From a virus: 33,590 nt of DNA. The stretch lies in IMG/VR virus record IMGVR_UViG_3300045131_001316, positions 1 through 33,590 of that record. One strand, written 5' to 3'. The notes beneath the pieces are model-generated. The model searched no databases. It was not told where the DNA came from and saw only the letters and a program-made list of their open reading frames with translations. Positions within the stretch are counted from its first letter, which is position 1, and the number at the start of each line of letters is the position of its first letter. Made by a program: the position numbers and the translations under genes. Positions 22,561-30,442 of this stretch are shown here, piece by piece.

Positions 22561-23733
22561 ATGAAAACAACCATCCTGATTTATTGCTCATTGGTTTGCA
22601 TGGCGGCAGGTCAATGGTCAACAAATATTTGGCCGTCCTACGCATACCCACGGCAATCCGCTGCACAATTCGCAGAGGTCCACAGCGCGGCCGTAGAGCG
22701 ATGCTACGCGGCGGGGCTATCCATTGCGGGGCTTCGTCTTTATCGCTCTCAATATGCCAATCTGACAAACATCAAAGCCAGAATACGGGAGGCGGTCCCA
22801 TATTACATCGTAACAAACGGACAAGACGGAGATTTGTCTGCCGAAATAGAAACAAACGGTTTGAGGCATTATACATCGACAAGCATCCTTGCCAGCGTAA
22901 AAATGCCGACTAACTTTTTCGATTATACCCCTTGGTCAAATCTTTCAGGAGTGGGGCCGTTTACGAATGCGGGGCTTGCATGGGGAAACGGTTGGACGAA
23001 CGCTCAGACTGAGGCCGGGGGAACCAATTATCCTGAAGGGCGCACAAAATGGTTTACCACTGATTATGGATTGATGCGAATCACAAACGTTTTTCCCGCC
23101 TTGCTTTGGGCCAATGCGAATTTGGGGGGCGTAACGCGTTATCAGCTTGCCGAATATAAAACCGTATCGACAAATGCTACCCCGCAAGACGTTTTTGATT
23201 TGGCCCTCGCTGATTCAAATGGATGGCCGTTCGCTTATTATACGGCAACTAATGGCGATCCGCAAGGCGGTGAATTTTTAATCGGCCAATCATCGGCAAT
23301 GTGGTGGTATGACGACCAATCAATAAGCCTATGGATCACAACGGGCGAAGCCGATATTTATCCTGATTCGACAAACCGCCCACCGATAGAATTTGATGTT
23401 GACCTTTACGCGAAATGCGGGCCTTATGAATATCAGTCTGATGCTTTTTCTAGCGTGCCATTCGAGGACCGGACTTTCGACAATTTCGGGGATGTGCGCT
23501 ATTCGGAAACGTGGCAACGAATAGCCCAAGAAACGGGGAAGGCGGCTACAAATTTTATCTACAAATTTGGATCGACCAACTTTCCGCCTATCTTGTGCGA
23601 TGCCCCGGCAATCACCAATTCGGCAACCCTTCGCGGGCGGGCACTTTCCTATATCATGGCAGTCGAATTATTAAATGATAAATTTATTTCGATTCTAAAA
23701 TTTGACGGGACAAACGGATTTCGGTATCGTTGA
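22561..23733 (+). CDS. Tail-module protein with a Sec signal peptide
   Basis: This encodes 390 residues. The start MKTTILIYCSLVCMAAG followed by QWSTN is a typical signal peptide with a likely cleavage after Ala-Gly. The mature part is rich in Asn, Thr, Trp and Tyr and appears globular (NYPEGRTKWFTTDYGLMRITNVFPALLWANANLGG). No enzymatic motif was recognised. It lies among tail genes two bases after the previous stop, so it is probably virion-associated, yet it is marked for export. A secreted or surface-displayed factor is an alternative. Confidence 0.65.
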   Translation: MKTTILIYCSLVCMAAGQWSTNIWPSYAYPRQSAAQFAEVHSAAVERCYAAGLSIAGLRLYRSQYANLTNIKARIREAVPYYIVTNGQDGDLSAEIETNGLRHYTSTSILASVKMPTNFFDYTPWSNLSGVGPFTNAGLAWGNGWTNAQTEAGGTNYPEGRTKWFTTDYGLMRITNVFPALLWANANLGGVTRYQLAEYKTVSTNATPQDVFDLALADSNGWPFAYYTATNGDPQGGEFLIGQSSAMWWYDDQSISLWITTGEADIYPDSTNRPPIEFDVDLYAKCGPYEYQSDAFSSVPFEDRTFDNFGDVRYSETWQRIAQETGKAATNFIYKFGSTNFPPILCDAPAITNSATLRGRALSYIMAVELLNDKFISILKFDGTNGFRYR

Positions 23734-23759
23734 AAAGTCGGCAAAAGTAAAGGCTCAAT

Positions 23760-25877
23760 ATGAAAAATTTGATTTTGTTTTTAAGCATGGCGTGGGCTTC
23801 AATCGCGTGCGCCCAATTTCCGGGCGTATCGTCTTACGACATTGAAACGACCAAGTATATCCCGCAGGATTTGCAGTTAAGGCGAGGGGAAACGAAGGTA
23901 TTGCAATACCGCTTTTTACAGGACGGCGCGGTGATGGCTATCCCGTCAACTGCAAGCGTTTTATTAAATTACAAGGCAATCGGCGCAACGGGCAGTTATA
24001 ACGTGGTGACCGGGTATGTTTATTCGGCCACGGGCGGAACCGTGCGGGCGTTGTGGACATCGGCGGCAAATCCGGCGCAAAAGGTTAGCGATTATGACGT
24101 GACGGTAAACACGACGACCTCTACCCTTTGCCGTGCGTTTGGCCGGTTGAATCTTGATAGCCAGGTTTCGATTGGCATTGCTACGTCTAACGCGGGGAAG
24201 GTGACGCTGATTGATTGGCAGACTGTAATAAATAGCAATCTTGGAAGCGCACCATTCACCGATGGGGCCGGGTATGTTCCCACGGGATCGGTTGACGGTA
24301 CGACAATCACATGGGACGGCCAGTTACACGCCATAGCCGCCGCCGCCCCTGACTTAACGGCGCGGAACTGGATAACCGGACATACGAACAGCCTAGACAA
24401 CCCCCACCAAGTAACGGCGGCGCAAGCGGGGGCTTACCCGGCGAACAACCCGAGCGGGTACGTCGGGAGCGCGGCCCTTGCGGGCTATGTCCCGACCAGC
24501 CGCACGGTTAAAATTAACGGTACGATTGGAACCCTTACCAGCAATCTTGATTTCACGATTTCAGTCACGGGCGGGGCTGGCGTGGTTGGCGACTATGTGT
24601 CAAACGGCATGGCCACGGTCAGCGGCAACGCGATCAGCAACGGGGCGGCGATTTCTTTAACGGCGGCGAATGTGGGAGCGTTGGGTTTGACGGGCGGCAC
24701 ACTTACCGGAAATCTATTCATTCAAGGAACCTATGCAATCGGCGTGTGGAATCCTCTTTATGACGAATATTATCCCGATGCGACCTATTGGGCATCCGGC
24801 CACGTTGGAATCGTCACCCATAGCCTGCTAAACGAATTCACCATTCCCCCCGTTATGAGTGGGGCGGGAATAGTGGACGGCACAATCGCAAGCCAGCAAG
24901 TCGCCACCGCAACCGACGACGCCTATCGAAATTTACCAGGCACAGTTACCAACGGCCAAACGGTAACGCTCTATTCGACAAACGCCTCGCCATCTGGAAG
25001 CGAATTGGTAAGCTTGAATTATGTTAATAGTCGTCTTAATAGCGGCGTGTATTATTACAACTCGACAAACACTATCGTCAATGGATACGCCGCAACAGGA
25101 TATGTCTATCAGGCGACCACCCCCGCCCCGTTCAATCGAAGTTACGGAATCGCCAGCAATAATCAATATGTCGGAGAGGTGTTCACGCCGTCAATCCTGA
25201 CAAACGCAACCGGACCCGCAACGGTCACAATTTACGCCAGAGTTTCAGGGGGTGGCCACCCGACTGTGACGATCAGGCCGGAACTGTATTTTACCGCAGA
25301 TTTTACAAACACGATTTATGAGGCGGCTGACGTTCCGCCGCAAACCATATCAGAAACCACAACAAGCAATTCATATCAATGGGTGTTTTCATTTCCGCAA
25401 CAAACAACGCCCGTTTATGCCATGCGTCGGCTAAACGTCATTTCGTTTTCAGGAACGCCGACGTTGACGCTGTACGGTGGGAGCAATCAGGTTTCGACGC
25501 TGGCGATCAGCTCGTCATCTGGCGGCGGCAGCGGCACGGGCGACGGCGTAACCGGCGCACAAGTCACAAACATCATGGGCGGCGGCATCTCCTTCCCGCA
25601 CGTCCTGTCCTACGCCACGAATATCGACTTGAGCGCGGCCACGAATCACTATGAGTTGACTTTGGCCGGGTGGACACAGATTAACCCGCCCACCGTAAAC
25701 ACGAACGTGGGACAGGATTTGGTTTTGGACCTGATAGCCGGGACTAATGCCGTGGTCTGGGCGGCTTCGATTTCGAATGCGGCGGTGGTTGCGGCGGCGG
25801 TGAAAACCAATGACACGACGCGAGTGCTGTTTACGCAACCGTCCAAGCGAACCTATTTTAAGGGGGTGCCGTTATGA
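23760..25877 (+). CDS. Tail fibre protein with a Sec signal peptide
   Basis: This encodes 705 residues. The start MKNLILFLSMAWASIACAQF is a signal peptide with an ACA-Q cleavage site. After an N-terminal beta domain (to about residue 170), residues 205-225 show NWITGHTNSLDNPHQVTAAQ, the NPHQVTAAQ motif found in many phage fibre repeats. Gly/Thr/Asn-rich beta structure then runs to the C-terminus. Receptor binding is the likely role. An export signal on a tail fibre is unusual; the same feature occurs in the neighbouring genes. Confidence 0.75.
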   Translation: MKNLILFLSMAWASIACAQFPGVSSYDIETTKYIPQDLQLRRGETKVLQYRFLQDGAVMAIPSTASVLLNYKAIGATGSYNVVTGYVYSATGGTVRALWTSAANPAQKVSDYDVTVNTTTSTLCRAFGRLNLDSQVSIGIATSNAGKVTLIDWQTVINSNLGSAPFTDGAGYVPTGSVDGTTITWDGQLHAIAAAAPDLTARNWITGHTNSLDNPHQVTAAQAGAYPANNPSGYVGSAALAGYVPTSRTVKINGTIGTLTSNLDFTISVTGGAGVVGDYVSNGMATVSGNAISNGAAISLTAANVGALGLTGGTLTGNLFIQGTYAIGVWNPLYDEYYPDATYWASGHVGIVTHSLLNEFTIPPVMSGAGIVDGTIASQQVATATDDAYRNLPGTVTNGQTVTLYSTNASPSGSELVSLNYVNSRLNSGVYYYNSTNTIVNGYAATGYVYQATTPAPFNRSYGIASNNQYVGEVFTPSILTNATGPATVTIYARVSGGGHPTVTIRPELYFTADFTNTIYEAADVPPQTISETTTSNSYQWVFSFPQQTTPVYAMRRLNVISFSGTPTLTLYGGSNQVSTLAISSSSGGGSGTGDGVTGAQVTNIMGGGISFPHVLSYATNIDLSAATNHYELTLAGWTQINPPTVNTNVGQDLVLDLIAGTNAVVWAASISNAAVVAAAVKTNDTTRVLFTQPSKRTYFKGVPL

Positions 25878-26383
25878 AAATTATCAACATTTACACGGGC
25901 GAACTTTGCGAGTTGCCGAAAAGTTGGACACGGGAGTTGGACGGCGCGGTGATCTCTACTCCGACTGTGGGGTTGATGGCGTGCGAAGGCTGGCGCGAAT
26001 GGGTGTGGGATGAACCGCCGGAAGAAGGATTCCGCGTTATCAAGTGGAACATCGTGGATTTGGACGGATTGACGGCCCGCCGCACAATAGCGGAAGTTGA
26101 AAACATTGCACAAGCCGAATTGATTAAGAATGGCGAACGGTGGACGCTCGATAACCGCTACATCGGATATTGCGATCAGTTGCGCGTTGCGCTGGGTGGA
26201 GAGCCAACCAAGACCAAGCTGGGATTTGAGGAGTTGGAACCGATGATGTTGACCGTCAAAGCGGCCGCACCTGATTCGTATAATGATTTACGGGACGCCA
26301 TGCAAGCGGCTAACTCCGCGCTTATCCGGTTTGATGTGCGCTGGTGGGATACTTGCGTTTGGCACCCGGAGATTGAATCGTGA
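25874..26383 (+). CDS. Putative tail fibre assembly protein
   Basis: This encodes 169 residues, coupled to the fibre gene by ATGA. The N-terminal half has many Trp residues (SWTRELDGAVISTPTVGLMACEGWREWVWDEPPEEGF). The C-terminal half is helical (YNDLRDAMQAANSALIRFDVRWWD). Small chaperones that fold fibres are usually encoded directly after them, and this one lies between two fibre genes. It has no signal peptide. Confidence 0.55.
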   Translation: MKIINIYTGELCELPKSWTRELDGAVISTPTVGLMACEGWREWVWDEPPEEGFRVIKWNIVDLDGLTARRTIAEVENIAQAELIKNGERWTLDNRYIGYCDQLRVALGGEPTKTKLGFEELEPMMLTVKAAAPDSYNDLRDAMQAANSALIRFDVRWWDTCVWHPEIES

Positions 26384-27327
26384 TCCGCTGTCTCATACTG
26401 GCCTTGACCTGTTGCGCGTCCATTGCAACGGCTGAGATATCGCCGTTCATTATGGGAGTGTTGCGCGAATCGGGTGCCATTGTTGCGTCGGGCTACGTTC
26501 AAGCAACGGGCGGGATCGTCACCAATTATGCGGAAGGCGGCACGAATTTTCAGGCGCATCTTTGCTACAGCAATGTGACCATTTCGATCACATCGGCTGG
26601 CACGGTTGAGTACATCGTCGGCGCGGGCGGTGGGGCGGGCGGATACTCTTCGCCTCTCAATAGCTATGCCGGAGGCGGTGGTGGGGCGGGTGGGATATTG
26701 GTCGGGACCATTGCCGTATCAGTGGGGTATCTGCCTATTGCCATCGGCGCGGGCGGGACTCCGGCAACCAATAACATCGGGGCGGCGGGTAGTAATACCA
26801 TTTTCTCATCACTCGTCGCGACGGGCGGCGGGTACGGCGCACGCGGCGGGGTGGTTGCGCTTAACGGTGGCGATGGAGGGTCAGGCGGCGCGGGAACGTA
26901 CAGCGGTATGTACGGCCTCGGCTTATCCGGGCAGGGAATGAACGGCGCAACCAGCATCATAACCTATGGCTCAAGCGGCGGCGGCGGTGGAAAGATGCAG
27001 GCTGGCATCGCGCCGACAAACGTAGTAGGCGGCGGCGGCGGGCGTGGGGTCACAAACACATTTTCAGGCGTTGCATCTGTTTACGGCGGCGGCGGGGGTG
27101 GCGGTGGATATAGTGCGGCCGCAGTTGTGGCCGGCGGGGCTGGCGGCAATGGCGGCGGCGGGAGGGGTGGTCTAGGTGCGAACACCGCTCGCACGGCAGG
27201 AACAAATGCTGTTGCAAATACGAGCGGGGGCGGCGGTGGGTCTGGAGCAGGATTGGCTGGCGCGGAAAAGGCTGGCGGATCGGGCGCGTCGGGTTTCGCC
27301 ATTTTCCGGTATGAGGTGGGGCCATGA
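26380..27327 (+). CDS. Glycine-rich tail fibre/adhesin with a signal peptide
   Basis: This encodes 315 residues from GTG 26380, which overlaps the previous stop. The start MIRCLILALTCCASIATAE is a signal peptide with an ATA-E cleavage site. The rest is dominated by Gly (runs such as GAGGGAGG and GGGGGGGG) with spaced VEYIVGAGGG and IGAGGTPAT segments. This is the pattern of glycine-rich phage receptor-binding domains, which form polyglycine bundles. The C-terminus is SGFAIFRYEVGP. It is likely a host-recognition tip protein. Confidence 0.75.
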   Translation: MIRCLILALTCCASIATAEISPFIMGVLRESGAIVASGYVQATGGIVTNYAEGGTNFQAHLCYSNVTISITSAGTVEYIVGAGGGAGGYSSPLNSYAGGGGGAGGILVGTIAVSVGYLPIAIGAGGTPATNNIGAAGSNTIFSSLVATGGGYGARGGVVALNGGDGGSGGAGTYSGMYGLGLSGQGMNGATSIITYGSSGGGGGKMQAGIAPTNVVGGGGGRGVTNTFSGVASVYGGGGGGGGYSAAAVVAGGAGGNGGGGRGGLGANTARTAGTNAVANTSGGGGGSGAGLAGAEKAGGSGASGFAIFRYEVGP

Positions 27328-27382
27328 ATGATGGGCGTGATTGGGGCTTTCTGTAAAATAATCGAATTGTGGAAGGGGCGAT

Positions 27383-27715
27383 ATGATGAGCGGGATCAAG
27401 TTTGTCGCAGCAAGCGCGTTTCTGGCAACGGCTGATTCAGTCGTATCTATTCCCTACATTTCCGAAGTATCCCGCCTTGGCATTGTCGGCATTTTGGTGC
27501 TGGCTATTATTGCGCTGTGGCAAAACGCCGGGAAGCGGGAAGCGCAAGCCGACAAACGCGAAGACGAACTCAAAGCCCTGATTCGTGAAACCGCCGAAGC
27601 ATTGAAGGGCGTGGAAGAAGCGCACCGGGAAGCCACGGCCATGCGGCGGCAAATGACCGAATCCATGAATCACTTTGCGGTTGTAATCGAGAAATGCCGG
27701 GGGGTCAATCAATGA
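27383..27715 (+). CDS. Membrane protein with coiled coil, holin-like candidate
   Basis: This encodes 110 residues (ATG 27386 is an equally possible start). One membrane helix at about 29-48 (EVSRLGIVGILVLAIIALWQ) is followed by a charged helix (EDELKALIRETAEALKGVEEAHREATAMRRQ). The pattern of one helix plus a coiled coil occurs in BhlA-type and other phage holin-associated proteins. GGGGCG upstream is a weak ribosome binding site. It is the first of three overlapping membrane-protein genes. Confidence 0.6.
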   Translation: MMSGIKFVAASAFLATADSVVSIPYISEVSRLGIVGILVLAIIALWQNAGKREAQADKREDELKALIRETAEALKGVEEAHREATAMRRQMTESMNHFAVVIEKCRGVNQ

Positions 27716-27984
27716 ACAAGCTACTCGCATGGATGATCGGATCGACGCAGTTTAAAAAGTGGTCCGGGGTGATCGGCGGCTTTTGTTTGGGCCTTTGGGT
27801 GTCGGCTAACTATTGGCGGGAGATCCGCGCAACGCTGGACGTGTGGGGGATCAGCCGGGATCAATGGCAGGGCTTTCTTTTGGCGGTGGTCGGGGCAAGC
27901 GGGATAGCCCTATCGGTCGGATTGAGTGCCGCCAAAAAGCGGCAGGAAAAAACAGTGTCGGAACAACAAGAAGGTGGAAAATGA
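27712..27984 (+). CDS. Two-helix membrane protein, holin candidate
   Basis: This encodes 90 residues from ATG 27712, overlapping the preceding stop (ATGA). The two hydrophobic helices are at about 17-33 (WSGVIGGFCLGLWVSANYW) and 54-72 (GFLLAVVGASGIALSVGLS). A charged C-terminal tail follows (AAKKRQEKTVSEQQEGGK). Size, two helices and charged tail fit a holin. This is the best holin candidate in the window, although assignment by features alone is weak. Confidence 0.6.
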   Translation: MNKLLAWMIGSTQFKKWSGVIGGFCLGLWVSANYWREIRATLDVWGISRDQWQGFLLAVVGASGIALSVGLSAAKKRQEKTVSEQQEGGK

Positions 27985-28664
27985 AAAGTAGTTTTAGCAA
28001 GTGGATTGTTTCTTCTATCGACTCGCCGGAGTTTGACCCAACCCCGAAAATTATTTGGGTGATCCTAATCATCATGTTTCTGGTATCTGTTTCGATGATT
28101 ATGGCTCAAGACGTGCCGAAGGTGGGGGATACCGTACCGATTGCCAGCGGCACGGCGGCGGACTTGGAAAAGGCACCGGCAACCGTTCCGGCGTCAAGCA
28201 AAAGCATGGTGCCCGGTGGGGTGCAAGTCGGGGTTTTGGACAATACGCCTGTTTTCATCATCGACATTGCGGACGTGAATTGGAGTGACCCCCGGATCAA
28301 AGCGGAGCCGTGGTACTTCAAACCGGCCGGGGTTGCGAAGGTGATCGGGTCAAATACCGTCGCCAACGTGGAAGGCAACCCGAAAAGCTGGGCGGCGGCT
28401 GGCATTGTCGCCACACTTGCGGCCACGGGCCAGCTTGAGCCGATAGTCGAAAACGTCGAAAAGCTATTCGGCGGCGGGTCGGATGATAAGGATAAGCAGG
28501 GCCAGCAAGCCGCACAACCCGCAACAAAGCCCGTCCCCGCTGTTGACGTGCAAGGCCAATACAACAGCGTCACAGTCCCCGCCACGGCCATTGACGGGCC
28601 GATTGTGGTCAATGGGGCATATAATAACGTAACCGTCACAGAGCCAGCCTTTCAAACTCTATGA
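27981..28664 (+). CDS. Membrane-anchored periplasmic protein
   Basis: This encodes 227 residues from ATG 27981; the same frame is open further upstream. A single hydrophobic helix at about 23-42 (KIIWVILIIMFLVSVSMIMAQ) anchors a largely extracytoplasmic part. That part is rich in Val/Ala/Pro, with a low-complexity QGQQAAQPATKPVP linker and a beta-type C-terminus (YNSVTVPATAIDGPIVVNGAYNNVTV). It overlaps the holin candidate by four bases. It may take part in lysis in place of a spanin, but no spanin signature is seen. Confidence 0.6.
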   Translation: MKSSFSKWIVSSIDSPEFDPTPKIIWVILIIMFLVSVSMIMAQDVPKVGDTVPIASGTAADLEKAPATVPASSKSMVPGGVQVGVLDNTPVFIIDIADVNWSDPRIKAEPWYFKPAGVAKVIGSNTVANVEGNPKSWAAAGIVATLAATGQLEPIVENVEKLFGGGSDDKDKQGQQAAQPATKPVPAVDVQGQYNSVTVPATAIDGPIVVNGAYNNVTVTEPAFQTL

Positions 28665-28963
28665 TTTCGTTCCTATGGCGTAACCCGCAGCTATTCACCC
28701 GACCCCGAAAGGCGCGGGAAGTGATAGCGGCCATGCGGTGTTACGCCCGGTCTAACCCCGTGTGCGCCTGGTGCGGCGGCGGGAACATCGAAGTGCATCA
28801 CGTTTTACCCGTCCACGTCGCCCCACAGCATGCGAGCGATCCGGCGAATATGCTAGGACTCTGCCGCCGTTGTCATCTCACTGTGGGGCATCTTGGCAGT
28901 TTTAAGCGGTATTGCAGCAACGTGCGCGATATTTGCGCGGCTAGACGGGAGTTTATTGGATGA
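28661..28963 (+). CDS. HNH endonuclease
   Basis: This encodes 100 residues. The HNH domain covers about 34-80: VCAWCGGGNIEVHHVLPVHV with the His pair, DPANMLGLCRRCHLTVGHLG with the conserved Asn and the second Cys pair. A basic N-terminus (RNPQLFTRPRKAREVI) may bind DNA. It overlaps both neighbours by four bases. This family differs from the HNH proteins at 2774 and 4754. Its role (homing or packaging-related nicking) cannot be told from sequence. Confidence 0.85.
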   Translation: MISFLWRNPQLFTRPRKAREVIAAMRCYARSNPVCAWCGGGNIEVHHVLPVHVAPQHASDPANMLGLCRRCHLTVGHLGSFKRYCSNVRDICAARREFIG

Positions 28964-29382
28964 TAAAGCACTACCCAATAATAACGCCACATAACAGCGA
29001 TGACCTTTGGACGCTTGACGAAACTTTCGAGATTGAAATTCCCGGCGTTGGATTGATGCGAATAATGAAGGGTTTTGTTTGCGATTTCGGGAGTATTCCA
29101 AAGTGTGCTTGGTTTTTGGTTGGACACCCCTTAACCATTATCTGCATGGTGGCCTATCTAATCCACGATGCGCTTTATTCCTCAAAGCTATTAACCCGCA
29201 AACAGGCTGACAAAATTCTTTTCAAGTTATTGCGGATGTACGGCGCGGGGATCGTCCGGTCGTCGGCCATTTATTCCGCCGTCCGTTTGGGCGGTCGGCT
29301 TGCTTGGACTCATCGCAAGGCATCCAGCGCGAAAGCCGCCCGCCGATACGTCAAGCTGCATCCCTTTATGCCGGTTGCGTGA
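28960..29382 (+). CDS. DUF1353 family phage protein
   Basis: This encodes 140 residues. It shows the DUF1353 layout: a beta-strand start with MRIMKGFVCDFGSIPK at 34-49 (usually FVTDFASIP), then VAYLIHDALYSSKLLTRKQAD, with the conserved His-Asp. The C-terminus is basic. The family is frequent near lysis genes of tailed phages, and its function is not established to my knowledge. It is the last + gene before a convergent - operon. The 55 bases between contain an 8-bp stem without a T run. Confidence 0.75.
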   Translation: MIKHYPIITPHNSDDLWTLDETFEIEIPGVGLMRIMKGFVCDFGSIPKCAWFLVGHPLTIICMVAYLIHDALYSSKLLTRKQADKILFKLLRMYGAGIVRSSAIYSAVRLGGRLAWTHRKASSAKAARRYVKLHPFMPVA

Positions 29383-29437
29383 TTTACTTTTTGCACACCG
29401 GGCAGATTGGCCGTCCGGTGCTGGTAAAATTAACCCG

Positions 29438-29707
29438 TTAGCCACACGGGCAAAACCCGACCGCGTTGCATATTTTGCGCCACCAATAGCGCAAGCGATA
29501 GATGTTCATGTCTCCCCCTCGAACGGGCACGGGCACGGATTTGATCCAGTGGCCGGGTTGTGCGTTGCAAGCTTTCGCGCATTCTATGGCGCAACCTTGC
29601 GCTTTTACGTTTCGATGAATCTCGCACAAGCGGCAGTCGTTCCGTAAGCAAAGTAAAAAATCAAACCCCTCAAACACCGTCCCTGCCGGCCCCTTAATGT
29701 TCTGCAT
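29438..29707 (-). CDS. Cysteine-rich small protein (- strand)
   Basis: This encodes 89 residues read from 29707 down. GGGAGG lies nine bases before the ATG, a strong ribosome binding site that supports the gene. Cysteines at 20, 25, 28, 39, 43 and 47 cluster in a likely metal- or disulfide-bonded region (CRLCEIH, CAIECAKAC), and the C-terminus ends FCPCG. No family was recognised. It is the last gene of a three-gene - strand operon, directly after the lysozyme-like gene. Confidence 0.6.
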   Translation of the reverse strand: MQNIKGPAGTVFEGFDFLLCLRNDCRLCEIHRNVKAQGCAIECAKACNAQPGHWIKSVPVPVRGGDMNIYRLRYWWRKICNAVGFCPCG

Positions 29708-29730
29708 TTCGTTTTTCCTCCCGTTTGATT

Positions 29731-30084
29731 TTACGCAACATTATTCATCACCAGCTTGAACCGATGCCAATAGGCCAGCGTGCAAGCCTTCCGTGCGCCC
29801 CTGGGTCCGCCGTTCCACGTCCTGACATACGTGTCAAGGCTGGCCGTTGGTCCGCAGTACATCAGCAAATATTTGAGCGCAATGTCTTGCGACTTTTCGA
29901 TATCGAAGCAATCGGCCACCGTGTAGGACGTGCGGTATTTGCGATTAACATCAGCAATAACGCATGGCCGGATTTGCAGTATTCCACGGGCGCACTGGTC
30001 TCCCCGGTCGGTATCGCCTATCGCGTTCGGATCGTTGTTGGATTCGAGGAGACACAAAATAAGGATCACCTCATGTAAGGTCAT
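29731..30084 (-). CDS. Lysozyme-like / lytic transglycosylase protein, probable endolysin
   Basis: This encodes 117 residues read from 30084 down. The fold signature is LESNNDPNAIGD with the candidate catalytic Glu14, followed by ARGILQIRP and, near the C-terminus, YVRTWNGGP, as in goose-type/SLT lysozyme-like domains. There is no signal peptide, so it would need the holin for release. It is short for an SLT enzyme. It is coupled to the upstream zinc-ribbon peptide by ATGA. Its orientation is opposite to the holin candidates, which is unusual. Confidence 0.75.
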   Translation of the reverse strand: MTLHEVILILCLLESNNDPNAIGDTDRGDQCARGILQIRPCVIADVNRKYRTSYTVADCFDIEKSQDIALKYLLMYCGPTASLDTYVRTWNGGPRGARKACTLAYWHRFKLVMNNVA

Positions 30085-30221
30085 TTGTTCGCCGGTGCCT
30101 TCCTCGGCTTTTTCGTCCCCTTGCCATTCCGACCGCCCTGCCGTCCGACCTCACAGGCAAAATGAAACGGGCCTTTCGGTTTACCGCAACACGGGCACAA
30201 CTTGATTTTGGTCGCTCTCAT
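30081..30221 (-). CDS. 46-residue zinc-ribbon-like peptide (- strand)
   Basis: This frame is read from ATG at 30221 to TGA at 30083-30081. AAAGGA is placed just upstream of the start. The peptide begins MRATKIKLCPCCGKPKG and has Cys9, Cys11, Cys12 and a later Cys, then a strongly basic tail (GRNGKGTKKPRKAPANK). It overlaps the lysozyme-like start (ATGA), making it the first gene of that operon. It may bind nucleic acid, perhaps autoregulating the operon; this is inference. Confidence 0.6.
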   Translation of the reverse strand: MRATKIKLCPCCGKPKGPFHFACEVGRQGGRNGKGTKKPRKAPANK

Positions 30222-30255
30222 GTATTCCTTTCGTTAGATTTTTACCAGCGCGGAA

Positions 30256-30284
30256 ACTCTACCAAACATTAGCCGCTATTACAA
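30256..30284 (-). promoter_or_regulatory. Candidate promoter for the - strand operon
   Basis: Read on the - strand, TTGTAA (30284-30279) and TAGAGT (30261-30256) are 17 bases apart, placing a transcript start near 30249, 28 bases before the ATG at 30221. The -10 box is weak. One copy of the repeated TAGCCGCTATTA motif lies in the spacer. Confidence 0.35.
30269..30281 (+). promoter_or_regulatory. Repeated motif TTAGCCGCTATTA, copy 1 (putative operator)
   Basis: A 12-base core, TAGCCGCTATTA, occurs here and again at 30380-30391 in the same orientation, 110 bases apart, within the 221-base divergent intergenic region. This copy lies in the spacer of the candidate - strand promoter, a position suited to repression. 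Confidence 0.45.
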
Positions 30285-30323
30285 CGATTATTTATTCCGC
30301 CTATCGAAAGCGCAATAAACACC

Positions 30324-30352
30324 TTGATTCTATTGGGCAAAACGCCTTATAA
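30324..30352 (+). promoter_or_regulatory. Promoter for the right early operon
   Basis: TTGATT (30324-30329) and TTATAA (30347-30352) have the ideal 17-base spacing in an AT-rich stretch, followed by an A-rich run. The start would be near 30359, giving an approximately 85-base leader before ATG 30443. Confidence 0.6.
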
Positions 30353-30378
30353 AAAAACTTTAAAACCCGGCTTTACAA

Positions 30379-30392
30379 ATAGCCGCTATTAT
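30379..30392 (+). promoter_or_regulatory. Repeated motif ATAGCCGCTATTAT, copy 2 (putative operator)
   Basis: This is the second copy of the TAGCCGCTATTA core, located about 20-33 bases downstream of the predicted start of the rightward transcript. A factor bound here would act as a roadblock, and the two copies would connect control of the divergent operons. Confidence 0.45.
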
Positions 30393-30442
30393 GTCATTCT
30401 ATATCCATGCAAGCGGGAAACCAAACAACGGAGGGCTGGAAG

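Noticed and set aside
26664-27325. Pro/Arg-rich open frames on the - strand opposite the glycine-rich fibre
   Set aside because: They are complements of Gly-rich codons (GGN gives CCN), with no ribosome binding sites or sensible protein character.
27328-27435. 35-codon frame beginning MMGVIGAFC between the fibre and holin-like genes
   Set aside because: It overlaps the start of the 27383 gene in another frame and has no ribosome binding site or recognisable motif.
29396-29420. Bidirectional terminator between the convergent operons
   Set aside because: An 8-bp stem (CACCGGGC with GTCCGGTG) exists, but neither strand has a T run after it, so an intrinsic terminator is not supported.
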